Below are positions 1 to 8,773 of a stretch of 25,060 nt of DNA, in pieces. The notes beneath the pieces are model-generated. The model was not told where the DNA came from, ran no database searches, and was given only the letters and a program-made list of their open reading frames with translations. The position numbers were made by a program, and so were the translations under genes. The stretch is from JBDKVA01 sp039679375. Its GTDB lineage: Bacteria > Bacillota > Clostridia > Acetivibrionales > DTU013. The DNA is taken from positions 1 to 25,060 of the forward strand of contig JBDKVA010000119.1 of assembly GCA_039679375.1 (NCBI GenBank), in the 5' to 3' direction. Each line of letters opens with the position of its first letter. The stretch's first letter is position 1.

Positions 1-888
1 CATATTGTTCAGCAGTCCGATTGCAGTAGAAAAGCTGTAATTTGCATGCAAGATACCACGCTTGTAAACATAGGTGGTAATCACCTCTGAAACGTCAAGG
101 TTCAGGTCATTCTGCAGGAGCAGAACCTTTTCCTGACCGACGGTAGTGAGTTTTCCCGCAGTAAGAATGAACATGATAACTATAATGGGAAGAATTGAGG
201 AAAGATTGATGTGCCAGATCCGCTGCAATTTTGAAGCACCGTCTATGACAGCTGCTTCATGCAGCTGCGGGTCCACCGCAGATAGCGCCGCAATATAAAT
301 TACCGCTTCCCATCCCATCTCCTGCCAAACCCCAGACCATACATAAATATGGCGAAACGCAGAAGGCTCGGCAATAAAATAGATTTTCTCCCCGCCTAGC
401 ATTTCGATGATGGTATTGATTGAACCGATGGAAGGAGATAGCATTGCAATAATCATGCCGGCCAGAACAACAAGTGAAATAAAATGCGGAGCAAACACCG
501 CCGTCTGAATAACATTTTTGTACCGGCCCCGGATCTCATTCAGCAGCAGCGCAAGAATGACCGGAATAGGAAAACCGGCAAGAAAGGAGTATATGGAAAG
601 AGCAAATGTGTTTCTGATCAGCGCCCAGCAGTTGTAGCTTTTAAAAAAGCTCTCAAAATATTTAAAGCCGACCCATTTACTTGCTGCAAATCCAAGAGAA
701 CCTTTATAATCTTTGAACGCGATTTGGATTCCGTACATGGGTAAATAGCTGAAAATAAGCACCGCCGCAAATGCCGGAAGCAGCAGCAGATAGTAAGTTC
801 GATGCTTCCAGATTTCATTGCCGAGGCGGTGCGTTTTCTGGCGCATTTTCCACGGCCTTGCCTCATGGATTGATGTTCGTGTTGTCAT
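1..888 (-). CDS. CUT1 sugar ABC transporter permease, LplB type (3' end beyond window)
   Basis: Inner-membrane permease of a binding-protein-dependent sugar importer. The reading frame is open from an ATG at 886-888 to the window edge, giving 296 codons of a protein usually near 310 residues, so only a short C-terminus is missing. A short basic N-terminus (residues 1-32) is followed by a first membrane segment (YLLLLPAFAAVLIFSYLPMY) and further hydrophobic segments. The EAA loop, where the ATPase docks, reads EAAVIDGASKLQRIWHI near residue 215. A purine-rich GAAGGG lies about 11 nt before the ATG. It diverges from the membrane-anchored AraC-type regulator at 1244, the usual layout for LplB/YtcP/lipoprotein systems, so the second permease and binding protein probably lie to the left. 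The substrate is unknown. Family assignment is firm from the EAA loop and overall composition. Confidence 0.93.
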   Translation of the reverse strand, partial: MTTRTSIHEARPWKMRQKTHRLGNEIWKHRTYYLLLLPAFAAVLIFSYLPMYGIQIAFKDYKGSLGFAASKWVGFKYFESFFKSYNCWALIRNTFALSIYSFLAGFPIPVILALLLNEIRGRYKNVIQTAVFAPHFISLVVLAGMIIAMLSPSIGSINTIIEMLGGEKIYFIAEPSAFRHIYVWSGVWQEMGWEAVIYIAALSAVDPQLHEAAVIDGASKLQRIWHINLSSILPIIVIMFILTAGKLTTVGQEKVLLLQNDLNLDVSEVITTYVYKRGILHANYSFSTAIGLLNNM

Positions 889-994
889 TGCCTGGAATCC
901 CTTCTTTCCATTTTGTATTTGCATTGCCGGAATTCACGCAAACCGGAAAACATCTGTGCCGGTCTTTCAACCTGCCTGCATCAGGTACGGCTAA

Positions 995-1023
995 ATTCTA
1001 AACATGATTGATTTTTTTATCAA
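995..1023 (-). promoter_or_regulatory. Sigma-A promoter of the LplB-type permease
   Basis: Read on the minus strand, TTGATA (1018-1023) and TAGAAT (995-1000) are separated by exactly 17 bp. Each hexamer has one mismatch to consensus. Transcription would start near 988 and leave a leader of about 100 nt before the ATG at 888. Confidence 0.6.
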
Positions 1024-1042
1024 CTGCAAATAATTGCAATTG
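1021..1042. promoter_or_regulatory. Candidate operator (inverted repeat) at the permease -35
   Basis: Arms CAACTGCAA (1021-1029) and TTGCAATTG (1034-1042) are inverted with one mismatch around a 4-bp ATAA centre. The site overlaps the upstream edge of the permease -35 box at 1018-1023, where an AraC-type activator would contact RNA polymerase. Binding by the product of the gene at 1244 is inference. The rest of the 355-bp gap 889-1243 holds an A/T-rich stretch and a TTGACA at 1196-1201 that may serve the plus-strand regulator, although no -10 box sits at a good distance from it. I see no RNA gene in the gap. Confidence 0.4.
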
Positions 1043-1243
1043 TATATTTTGTTCAAATGCCGGATTTATGCGGATCTATCCCAGAGATTTTGCTGAAAAC
1101 AGCACTTTTTTTCAATCGGATTCACTTCTTTTGCAGTGCCGCAAAAGAATGGATGATTATAAAACTTGTGCCGCCTGGCGTTTTGTACTAAAATATTGAC
1201 ATTAAACAATGATAATATGCTATGCGAAGGGAAGCGGCTACGG

Positions 1244-3139
1244 ATGAAATTGTTAAATTTTTGCGGACGCCACGGCAGCCTTGAAAAACACAGGTACCTT
1301 CTGCAATTTGTTTCTACTTGTGTTACACTGATTCTATTCCCGTGTATCATGTCGATGATTATAGTTTCCAGACAGTCTTCCGCAAAGCTGACCAGTACTT
1401 ATGAAAGCTATTATATGGAAACAACAGAAAAATTCGCTTATTACTTTACTAAAAAGCTGAATGACATATGCCTGAGCTCCTATGTCATTTCCGATGACAG
1501 CAGGAATCCAAACAATAGCGCCTCCTGCCTGGATCAGATGACTCTGGAACAGAACAGCTTCTATCTGTATCCTGCGATTCAGACCATTGCAGAATACAAC
1601 AAAACGACGGCTGACATGTTTGGCATTTATTATTATGAGATTGACCGCATCCTGACAAAATCCTCTTCATTTTCCTTTAAGTCCTTTGCGGACGATTATC
1701 TTAACATTCATGGTTTTCTTGATGAACCGCAGCTAAAGAGCTTCTTTTCCTCTGATAGCGCTAATCTGGTGTTTTATTTCAGCGATTCTCCGGATGACCG
1801 CAGCAATCTTCTGATCGGTGTGCGCACAAAGATCGGCCGCAGCCGCAAGCCGGTGCTGCTGATCTATAAACTGAGCGAATCTTCCATTGACACTTCCCTC
1901 TTAATGACGAACAATCCTTCCGCAGTACAGTTTTTTGTGCTCAATGAAAACCACCTGCCGCTGATTTCCTTCGGGCCGGAATATTATGAAACGCTGGGAC
2001 TGTCTGCCTTGCTGAAGAATTACCGGAACGAAGAAAAATTTTCCCTTACGCTTAAGGCGAAGTCTGAAGAATACGTAGTCAGCGCCTATAAGGATTCCGC
2101 CACGGGTTTCACCTATATGCTGGCTGCTCCTCTCGACCAGATCGCAAACGGAACGCAGGAGTTTTATTCAATGAACATGAGGATTATGATACTCATGATT
2201 TCAGTCCTGCTGGCCGCGAATTTCATGATGATTTACATTAATTATCGTCCGATTGCGGGACTGCTCAAAAAACTAAGCAAGCGTGAAAAAAATGTGAATG
2301 AATTTGAAGCAATTTCTGATGAAATTAACAGGATGACGGATGAAATCTCAGAGCAGAACATGGTCATCGTGGATAGTCTGCTGGGCAATATCTTATATGG
2401 CATCCCGATCTCGGAGGAAATGGCTAAAAGAATCAGCATTCCGTCGGACTCCTGCTGCTTTTTTGTATTTGCCTTTTGCTCAGCTGCCATCGATACCACG
2501 CGGCGAACGGAAATTGTCACTGAGCTTTTACAGCATTTTTCCACTAAAACCTACATCACCGATATCCTGTTTCAAGGGCTGACAGTATTGATTTGTATGT
2601 CTACGTCAGACTGCAAATCTGAGATCTTTGAATTTCTGAATCACTATCTTAAACCGGATTCTTCTGCCGGCACTGAGCTCCGGCAGGGAATCACCGTTTC
2701 TTGCCTGAATGACATTAAATTTTCTTTCGAGTCCTGTTTCCCGAACATTCTGGAAACGGGATTATCTGAACCTGCAGGAGGTCCGGAGAAAAAAGGTTCC
2801 CAGCTTTCACAGGATCCTGGCAGCAAGCTTATGCAGCAAATTGCACAGTATATTGAAGCCCGGTTTACCGATTCTTCTCTCAGCCAGTCATCGGTTGCGG
2901 ACTATTTTCAGATCTCAACCTATTCCCTTAGCCGGCTGTTTAAAAACAAATCAGGCATCGGGTTTACGGAATATGTGACCGGAAAACGGATCCGGATGGC
3001 ACAGGATCTGCTTGTAAAAACAAATGAAGCGGTTTCGGCTATCGCCGTCAATGTTGGGATTCCGAATGTCAATTACTTTTATAAGGTATTCAAAACTTAC
3101 ACCGGTATGTCGCCTACCAAATATCGGGATAATTGCTGA
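1244..3139 (+). CDS. Membrane-anchored AraC-type sensor-regulator
   Basis: A one-component regulator of 631 residues that combines an extracytoplasmic sensor with DNA binding. Membrane segment 1 is at about residues 19-41 and segment 2 at about 312-333. The region between them (about 270 residues) is outside the cell and resembles the Cache-like sensor part of Paenibacillus/Clostridia YesN-type AraC proteins. A linker (340-370) has HAMP-like character but no clear HAMP motif. The C-terminal 100 residues are an AraC double helix-turn-helix ending in NYFYKVFKTYTGMSPTKYR. The ATG at 1244 was chosen over an upstream in-frame ATG at 1166 because GAAGGGAAG (1226-1234) precedes it and the hydrophobic segment then falls close to the N-terminus. 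It diverges from the permease at 888 and probably activates that importer in response to extracellular sugar. The ligand is unknown. Confidence 0.88.
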   Translation: MKLLNFCGRHGSLEKHRYLLQFVSTCVTLILFPCIMSMIIVSRQSSAKLTSTYESYYMETTEKFAYYFTKKLNDICLSSYVISDDSRNPNNSASCLDQMTLEQNSFYLYPAIQTIAEYNKTTADMFGIYYYEIDRILTKSSSFSFKSFADDYLNIHGFLDEPQLKSFFSSDSANLVFYFSDSPDDRSNLLIGVRTKIGRSRKPVLLIYKLSESSIDTSLLMTNNPSAVQFFVLNENHLPLISFGPEYYETLGLSALLKNYRNEEKFSLTLKAKSEEYVVSAYKDSATGFTYMLAAPLDQIANGTQEFYSMNMRIMILMISVLLAANFMMIYINYRPIAGLLKKLSKREKNVNEFEAISDEINRMTDEISEQNMVIVDSLLGNILYGIPISEEMAKRISIPSDSCCFFVFAFCSAAIDTTRRTEIVTELLQHFSTKTYITDILFQGLTVLICMSTSDCKSEIFEFLNHYLKPDSSAGTELRQGITVSCLNDIKFSFESCFPNILETGLSEPAGGPEKKGSQLSQDPGSKLMQQIAQYIEARFTDSSLSQSSVADYFQISTYSLSRLFKNKSGIGFTEYVTGKRIRMAQDLLVKTNEAVSAIAVNVGIPNVNYFYKVFKTYTGMSPTKYRDNC

Positions 3140-3208
3140 AATATATAAGCTGAAAAATGATTTGGGGTGAACAGCGCACGTCATGTCTTCGCGTTTATTT
3201 CACCGGAA

Positions 3209-6200
3209 TCATCGGATTTTTATTTCGCTTCTTACGGCATCAAGTATGGATATTTCCTCCTTAAACACAGGCTTCATTCTCAGACGGAATTCAATTTTAT
3301 TTTCTTCCAGCCTGTATCTGGGATTAAGCTGGGGGCCGCAGCTGTTTGACCCGACGCCGCTGTTTTTGTAGTCAATATTAATAATTGTTTCCTTCCGTTT
3401 TATCAACTCATATGGATGCATCGCTTTCTCCAGATCTTCAGGCGTAAAATGGGCCGCGTTGAAAGAAAAGCTATCCATGCCCATAAACAGCAGCCCAGCG
3501 CCCCGCAGGTCGGTAAACGCCGCCCATTCGGCACAGTAACGGCTTCCGTTCTCCTGCGGCATAAGATAGTTTTCAAACATTCCATCCACTGTATTTTCGA
3601 ATTTGCCTGCGAAGGTACTTCTCCTCTTGTCAGCATAACTTTCATGCGGGCCGTAGCCGAAGTATTCTACAATCTCGGTACCTTCAGGCATTACAAGCTG
3701 CAGTCCGAATCTGGGCAGGAAGGGAAGACCGTCTCTGACATCTGCTTTCAGTTCCAGAAAAATATTGCCGTTTCCATAAACAGTCCATATTGCAGCCGCT
3801 TTTATTATTGGACTGTTTGCATAGCCTCCAAGTGAAAATACGGTTCGTATGCTGATATGTTTATTATCTTCACTTGCAACTTCCGAGGAGTATACATGGA
3901 TATTGGCTCTGTTATAACCTTCCTTATACCATTCTTCTTTGATATTTCTGTCATTATCGGCAGGCGCCCTCCAGATATTAAACCTGGGGCGTTGGCATAT
4001 CATACTTTTGCCATTATATGTTATTGCGGTAAACATTCCGTAATACAGGTTATACCTGTATTCAAACTCAATACCATAAATAACTATTTCTCTTTCTGTT
4101 TTATCAATGCGGATAGCGGGAATCTTTGCTATGTCGACTATTGTCTTTTCTATTTTTCCTATGGGCAGTTCAAATTGCGCAAACCCTATTTTGTGGCCCC
4201 TTTCAGCCCACTCGTTTCCTGTTTTCAAAGTGTATTCCATCATGAGAAAATACCTGCCGTCAGCTCTTTCAGGCATTTTATACGGCAATGTGAAATAACG
4301 GGCCTCATGCGGGTTGATATCAAGTTCATTTATCTCTCCTGAACCGACGGTTTCACCGTCCTTCTCAAGCTTCCAGTTCATTGCGGTTTGCGATAGATTT
4401 ATAAAATCATACAGATTTGTCACCTTTATTATTCCCGAGCTTAAATCCACCGCTTCCGTCTTTACAGGCGCTATTACGTTTTTAAGCTCGAGAAGCCCTG
4501 TATGCGGAGTTCTGTCAGGATATACCAGACCGTCTATGCAGAAGTTCCCGTCGTTTGGCTTATCGCCGAAATCCCCGCCATAGGCGTAATACTCCTTTCC
4601 GTCGGCGGTACAGGCTTTTACCGCATGGTCGGTCCACTCCCAGACAAATCCGCCCGCAAATCTTTTATATTTATACATCAGTTCCCAGTATTCCTTAAGG
4701 TCGCCAGGCCCATTGCCCATAGCGTGGCAGTACTCGCAAAGGATATAAGGACGTTTCTCCTTTTCATTATTAAGCACAAGGTTTTCCATGTCGGCGACAG
4801 AGGGGTACATGCGGCTGTAAAGATCAAGGCAGGATGTATCCAAACCGTTGCCGCCCCCTCCTGTAGCGCGTTCATAATGCAAAAGTCTTGTATTATCCCT
4901 GTCTTTTGTCCATTCAGCCATTTTTATGTGGTTTACCCCATATCCGGACTCATTTCCCAATGACCAGATAATTATCGAAGCGTGGTTTTTATCTCTTTCC
5001 ACCATCCGTATCATCCTGTCGAGGTAAGCCTTTTCAAATTGAGGATCTTCGGAAATCATATCAATATTTCCTCCGGGGCCTGCCCCATGGGTTTCGAGAT
5101 CGGCTTCATCTATAACATAGAAACCAAGTTCGTCACAAAGCTCCGGAAACCTTGGATCATTTGGATAGTGAGAAGTCCTTATTGCATTTATATTATACCT
5201 CTTCATCATCAGCAGATCATACCTCATATGATGAAAAGGTGTTGTATGCCCCAACTCAGGATGGGAGTCATGGCGGTTTACGCCTTTGAATTTAACCGGC
5301 TTTCCATTAAACAATACAGCTGAATCCTTTATCTCCACCTTTCTGAATCCTACCTTCGCGAGGATGACCTCATCCCCCTGGTACAGGAAGAGAGAATAAA
5401 GGACCGGAGCTTCAGCCGACCAGAGCCGGGGTTCTGATACACACATCTCAATACAGCTGTCGGAGGTTACGCTTAATGTGCTGTCATAAAGCACTCCGCC
5501 TGATTCATCTTTTAGTACAGCCCTGACAGATTCTTCACCGCTTCCGGAAAGGTCGATGCAGCACTTAACAGCACCGCTGCTAAAGTCTCCGTTTAAGTCG
5601 GTTTTTATAAATATATCGGAAATGTGCGGCTTATTCCTCGACAAAATATAAACATCCCTGAAAATTCCCGACAGTCTCCACATGTCCTGGTCTTCAAGGT
5701 AGCTTCCGTCACACCATTTCAAAACCATTACAGCAATTTTGTTTTTTCCGTGCCTTATAGAGCCGGTTATGTTAAACTCAGAAATCATATGGCTGACTTG
5801 GCTGTAGCCGGTGAATATACCGTTAATCCATACATAGAAGCAGGAGTCTACTCCTTCGAATACAAGCCTGTATTCCCTGTCCTCCAGGTTTGGTATATTA
5901 AATTCCCTTACATATAATCCGGCAGGGTTGTCGTTTGGAACAAATGGAGGATCACAGGGATAGGGATAATTTACATTTGTGTATTGGGGTATATCATAAC
6001 CGTGCATTTGCCAGTTTGAGGGCACAGGAATGTTGTCCCAATCATCTGTGCTGAAACTGTCGGAGTAAAAAAGCTCCTCGGCATCATATACAGTATCATG
6101 GTATTTAAACTTCCAGACTCCGTTAAGGCTTTTATAAAACCTTGATGTACCCCTTATGTTTTTAGCAGCTTTAGCCTCATTTTCATATGGTATAAAGTAG

Positions 6201-6268
6201 GCGTGCGGATTTTCACAATTCACATGCAGAATATGCGGATTCTCCCAATATTTATCAACAATAAACAT
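3209..6268 (-). CDS. lacZ: Beta-galactosidase, glycoside hydrolase family 2 (LacZ type)
   Basis: Hydrolyses terminal beta-galactosides such as lactose or galacto-oligosaccharides in the cytoplasm; there is no signal peptide. At 1019 residues it is the length of classical LacZ (about 1020). The five-domain order is visible: a sugar-binding jelly roll with NWQMHGYDIPQYTNV (residues 85-99), an immunoglobulin-like domain, a TIM barrel starting near FKGVNRHDSHPELG (327-340), and a C-terminal beta-sandwich with GYGPHESYADK. The acid/base is Glu440 in SLGNESG and the nucleophile is Glu512 in CEYCHAMGN. RTSHYPNDPRF and FVWEWTDHA complete the active site. GGGAGGT precedes the ATG with ideal spacing. 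It diverges from the AraC regulator at 6438 and no transporter is adjacent. The true natural substrate could be another beta-galactoside. Confidence 0.97.
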   Translation of the reverse strand: MFIVDKYWENPHILHVNCENPHAYFIPYENEAKAAKNIRGTSRFYKSLNGVWKFKYHDTVYDAEELFYSDSFSTDDWDNIPVPSNWQMHGYDIPQYTNVNYPYPCDPPFVPNDNPAGLYVREFNIPNLEDREYRLVFEGVDSCFYVWINGIFTGYSQVSHMISEFNITGSIRHGKNKIAVMVLKWCDGSYLEDQDMWRLSGIFRDVYILSRNKPHISDIFIKTDLNGDFSSGAVKCCIDLSGSGEESVRAVLKDESGGVLYDSTLSVTSDSCIEMCVSEPRLWSAEAPVLYSLFLYQGDEVILAKVGFRKVEIKDSAVLFNGKPVKFKGVNRHDSHPELGHTTPFHHMRYDLLMMKRYNINAIRTSHYPNDPRFPELCDELGFYVIDEADLETHGAGPGGNIDMISEDPQFEKAYLDRMIRMVERDKNHASIIIWSLGNESGYGVNHIKMAEWTKDRDNTRLLHYERATGGGGNGLDTSCLDLYSRMYPSVADMENLVLNNEKEKRPYILCEYCHAMGNGPGDLKEYWELMYKYKRFAGGFVWEWTDHAVKACTADGKEYYAYGGDFGDKPNDGNFCIDGLVYPDRTPHTGLLELKNVIAPVKTEAVDLSSGIIKVTNLYDFINLSQTAMNWKLEKDGETVGSGEINELDINPHEARYFTLPYKMPERADGRYFLMMEYTLKTGNEWAERGHKIGFAQFELPIGKIEKTIVDIAKIPAIRIDKTEREIVIYGIEFEYRYNLYYGMFTAITYNGKSMICQRPRFNIWRAPADNDRNIKEEWYKEGYNRANIHVYSSEVASEDNKHISIRTVFSLGGYANSPIIKAAAIWTVYGNGNIFLELKADVRDGLPFLPRFGLQLVMPEGTEIVEYFGYGPHESYADKRRSTFAGKFENTVDGMFENYLMPQENGSRYCAEWAAFTDLRGAGLLFMGMDSFSFNAAHFTPEDLEKAMHPYELIKRKETIINIDYKNSGVGSNSCGPQLNPRYRLEENKIEFRLRMKPVFKEEISILDAVRSEIKIR

Positions 6269-6315
6269 GCTGATACCTCCCTGAATATTATTAAAAGCAG
6301 TCCATATGCTTTTAT

Positions 6316-6348
6316 ATTATACAGACCGTTGTTTGATATGATATATCA
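6316..6348. promoter_or_regulatory. lacZ promoter region with palindromic operator
   Basis: On the minus strand a perfect -10 TATAAT (6316-6321) faces lacZ, but the position 17 bp upstream (6339-6344) reads ATATCA, a very poor -35. The perfect 10-bp palindrome TGATATATCA (6339-6348) occupies that -35 region. A strong -10 with no -35, plus a palindrome in its place, is the pattern of an activator-dependent promoter. The divergent AraC protein is the obvious candidate activator (inference). Confidence 0.5.
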
Positions 6349-6361
6349 GATGTGTTATACT
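6333..6361 (+). promoter_or_regulatory. Sigma-A promoter of the AraC regulator
   Basis: TTGATA (6333-6338), a 17-bp spacer and TATACT (6356-6361), preceded by the extended -10 dinucleotide TG at 6353-6354. The palindrome TGATATATCA lies entirely inside the spacer, so a protein bound there would block this promoter, which fits autorepression. The transcript leader would be about 70 nt. Confidence 0.6.
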
Positions 6362-6437
6362 TTTTGTGTTATTTGTCATATTATAATTTCTTTTCGCACA
6401 ATTTTTATGAACTTTATTATTCCGGAGTGAAAACGAT

Positions 6438-7268
6438 ATGCAGGAAAATATTAAAACAGACGGCGCTCATGTTCAATACAGGATATTAGGAAACCACAGT
6501 TCCAAAGAGAGGATTGGCGCCGGGTGCATGGAAAAGGGCTGCGGCGTGGATTTTAAAGACACCTTTCCTGCGGACTTTTCCATTGTTTATGTTTTGAGCG
6601 GCAAGGGAACATACACCGACTATAATGGCAGAAGCTACAATATAATACCGGGAAGCTTTTTCATGCGGTTTCCGGATTATAAACATACAACCGTTATAGA
6701 AGGCGCTGATTGGCATGAACTCTTTCTGGCGTTTGGGCCGCAGCAGGGTAGGGCGTTTGTTGATATGGGCTTTATCGATCCGGAGCAGCCGGTTGGATAT
6801 ATAGGAGCTCAGCCCGCTATTGCCGGACAGGTACATAATTTATGCATGCGCCTGCAAAAAGCTGAACAATCTGAACTCCCCTACATTTTCAAGAGTATGT
6901 CAAGCCTGTTTTTTGATATGCTGGAAATGAATAACCTGGGGAAAAAGAAGTGTGAAAATGTCTTGCTTATGGAAAAAATCAGCGAATACATTGCCTCTTG
7001 CCTGCAAGAAAAAATAACCATCAATCAACTTTCACACAAGTTTGGAATAAGCAGCTCAAAACTTCGGAAGGATTTTAAACAGATAAATGGGATAACCATC
7101 GGCAGATACCTGATCAGGAAACGGATTGAGGTCAGTTTTAAGTATCTTGGCGATGCCGACCTTTCTATCGGACAAATTTCCGAAAAACTGGGATATAAAA
7201 ATATTCACGATTTTTCAAATCAATTCAGAAAGCTGACCGGCCACCCTCCCAGTTACTACAGAAAGTAA
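6438..7268 (+). CDS. AraC-family regulator with N-terminal cupin sensor
   Basis: A cytoplasmic transcription factor of 276 residues. Residues about 20-110 form the AraC-type cupin, with the characteristic IVYVLSGKGTYTDYNG strand and IIPGSFFMRFPDYKHT. Residues about 180-276 hold the two helix-turn-helix motifs: ITINQLSHKFGISSSKLRKDFK, and LSIGQISEKLGYKNIHDFSNQF followed by RKLTGHPPSYYRK. GGAG lies 9-10 nt before the ATG. It diverges from lacZ across a 169-bp region with overlapping promoters, so it most likely controls lacZ and itself, as is common for paired GH/AraC genes. The inducer is unknown but is probably a galactoside or a product of it. Its stop lies 8 bp from the convergent membrane gene at 7277. 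Confidence 0.9.
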   Translation: MQENIKTDGAHVQYRILGNHSSKERIGAGCMEKGCGVDFKDTFPADFSIVYVLSGKGTYTDYNGRSYNIIPGSFFMRFPDYKHTTVIEGADWHELFLAFGPQQGRAFVDMGFIDPEQPVGYIGAQPAIAGQVHNLCMRLQKAEQSELPYIFKSMSSLFFDMLEMNNLGKKKCENVLLMEKISEYIASCLQEKITINQLSHKFGISSSKLRKDFKQINGITIGRYLIRKRIEVSFKYLGDADLSIGQISEKLGYKNIHDFSNQFRKLTGHPPSYYRK

Positions 7269-7276
7269 TCGAATAT

Positions 7277-7804
7277 TTATTTCCAGCCCTTTCCCTTACC
7301 TCCAAACAAGACCATCAGGCCTGCGCCGATCAAAATAACAGGCACGATCAAAGGTCTTACGCTAAAAGACAGGAACCTGCCTAAAGAAAACGATATGAAA
7401 AATATTACCGACAGCCCGCCTAGAATACCGATCGGCACAAGCAGCCCCTTGTCTCTCGTTCCAAAGGCGTATAGCTCAAAAAGACCAAATGCAACAGAGA
7501 AAATATATAATGGCCACATGATGTCCCATCCGCCAAAGAGCATGTTGATCTGGAATGCGATGCCCAAAACGAGTAGTATTCCGCCTGGTACGAGGATCCC
7601 CGGGTCCTTTTTCCTGCCTGAAAAAAAGTTGATATGGAAAATCAGGCCCGGCACCAACAGGAATAATGCAGGCCAGAACCTGCCGATGATACTGCCGATA
7701 TCGAAGTAACTCCAAAACGGCTCTATAATATCTAAATTCTTTAGAAGGAACAATGCACCCAATAAAATGAAAATCGTCCCTAAAACCTTACCTGTTCTAT
7801 TCAC
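7277..7804 (-). CDS. DUF5668/LiaI-LiaF-like small membrane protein
   Basis: An integral membrane protein of 175 residues with about six hydrophobic segments and the repeated pattern GxxFILLGxLFLLxN ... PxxLLVPGLI ... GGILLVLG. This pattern is typical of the DUF5668 transmembrane module found in LiaI/LiaF-related proteins. It lacks the soluble C-terminal domain of LiaF, so it is a stand-alone membrane module. The start is GTG at 7802-7804, chosen because AGGAGGG stands 6 nt upstream. Its molecular role is unknown; relatives take part in or sit near cell-envelope stress responses. It appears monocistronic with its own promoter just downstream of yyaC. Confidence 0.7.
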   Translation of the reverse strand: MNRTGKVLGTIFILLGALFLLKNLDIIEPFWSYFDIGSIIGRFWPALFLLVPGLIFHINFFSGRKKDPGILVPGGILLVLGIAFQINMLFGGWDIMWPLYIFSVAFGLFELYAFGTRDKGLLVPIGILGGLSVIFFISFSLGRFLSFSVRPLIVPVILIGAGLMVLFGGKGKGWK

Positions 7805-7871
7805 AATAAACCCTCCTAATCAAGTTAAGTGCAATTAAATGCTGCATCATATAAGGCACATCAATGCCGTT

Positions 7872-7906
7872 CCGGTAATGTGATCCTGATGCATCCTTCT
7901 TACCGG
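7872..7906 (-). other. Leader stem-loop upstream of the DUF5668 gene
   Basis: Perfect 7-bp arms CCGGTAA (7872-7878) and TTACCGG (7900-7906) enclose 21 nt inside the predicted 128-nt leader of the gene that starts at 7804. There is no T-run, so it is not an intrinsic terminator of yyaC. I do not recognise a riboswitch class in it. Confidence 0.3.
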
Positions 7907-7938
7907 CATAACTTCAGCAATTATTAACCTTACATATA

Positions 7939-7967
7939 ATTATAACGTTATCTGAGAAAAATGTCTG
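7939..7967 (-). promoter_or_regulatory. Probable promoter of the DUF5668 gene
   Basis: Minus strand: perfect TATAAT (7939-7944), 17-bp spacer, and CAGACA (7962-7967), which shares GACA with the consensus -35. It begins right after the yyaC stop codon and gives a leader of about 128 nt. Confidence 0.5.
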
Positions 7968-7968
7968 A

Positions 7969-8562
7969 TTATTCAGCTGAACTTATCGATAAGGAAGTTT
8001 TGGCTATGTCCCATATTACATAACGTATTCCGGATGCAATCAAGTCGGCTATCTTCATTACTTCATGGAGCCTGGTGTTCTGCAAGACGAGAAAATCCAT
8101 AAAACCGCCGAAATTGACAATACCGGTAATAAACATATCTCCCACCGGCATCAGCTCCTTATTGACGCCTGAACCCGGCTTAATAGGCCCTGCTCCGATC
8201 CCCACGTACCCGACATGATCCATTTGTCCAAGACATGCATCGATCGCTACGACAAAGGGCTTCTCACACTCGGACGATATATATTTCATTACCTCATCAA
8301 GATTCTTTGCATGTACAGGATCTTCGAGGGTGCCATACACATATACGCCTTTATATTTCAGACCGGATATTTTATACCCGATCAAAGGGCCCAGGCTATC
8401 GCCTGTCGACCGGTCCGTGCCGATACAGACAAAAACTACAGATTTAAAGCCGCTGCAAAGCGCGCTGCTGATGTGCCTGTGGAGCTCATCCGTGAAGGAT
8501 TTGAAGGCGGTTGCACTATTTACATTTATATACTGCTGGCTGACAGCTGTTTTAGAAAACAT
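7969..8562 (-). CDS. yyaC: Sporulation protein YyaC (DUF1256, GPR-fold)
   Basis: A protein of 197 residues belonging to the YyaC/DUF1256 family of spore-forming Bacillota, whose fold resembles the germination protease GPR. Visible family motifs are VFVCIGTDRSTGDSLGPLIG, GTLEDPVHAKNL, VAIDACLGQ, GAGPIKPGSGVNKELMPVGD and NFGGFMDFLVLQNTRL. Family length is close to 200, so it is complete. A longer reading from TTG at 8568 is possible, but GGGAG abuts that TTG directly and lies 6 nt before the ATG at 8560-8562, so the ATG is preferred. It diverges from the SpoIIE-type phosphatase gene. Expression in the forespore is expected from the family, but I cannot assign a sporulation sigma-factor promoter. 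Its presence is the main evidence that the host sporulates. Confidence 0.92.
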   Translation of the reverse strand: MFSKTAVSQQYINVNSATAFKSFTDELHRHISSALCSGFKSVVFVCIGTDRSTGDSLGPLIGYKISGLKYKGVYVYGTLEDPVHAKNLDEVMKYISSECEKPFVVAIDACLGQMDHVGYVGIGAGPIKPGSGVNKELMPVGDMFITGIVNFGGFMDFLVLQNTRLHEVMKIADLIASGIRYVIWDIAKTSLSISSAE

Positions 8563-8639
8563 AGCCAACTCCCGGTTCCATTTTTATATATTATTTCCAT
8601 CCGTACTGTTTTTATGACTCATGTTTTCTATTGCCCGCG

Positions 8640-8663
8640 CTTCTTTATGCACTTCTTTATGCA
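8640..8663. repeat. Tandem 12-bp direct repeat in the yyaC/phosphatase divergent region
   Basis: Two perfect head-to-tail copies of CTTCTTTATGCA (8640-8651 and 8652-8663), followed by a partial third (CACTTCTTAAT). It lies upstream of both divergent genes and could be a regulator site or simple slippage. Confidence 0.6.
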
Positions 8664-8773
8664 CACTTCTTAATTTACTTTATCGTAAACATCTGATATG
8701 ATGGCAATAAGGGGGTGGAATTACGGAGTCATTAAAAAAGAGCGGCCCATTTATTGAAGATATTGTAAATGGT

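Noticed and set aside
3140..3208. Bidirectional terminator between the convergent regulator and lacZ genes
   Set aside because: Only short imperfect pairings such as CCGG/CCGATG are present, with no T-run suited to either strand.
3416..5917. Several plus-strand open frames of 60-160 codons antisense to lacZ
   Set aside because: They mirror the coding frame of a highly conserved enzyme, lack ribosome sites and show no domain features.
8215..8673. A 152-codon plus-strand open frame antisense to yyaC
   Set aside because: It is the shadow of a well-conserved protein, and its 3' part overlaps the divergent promoter region.
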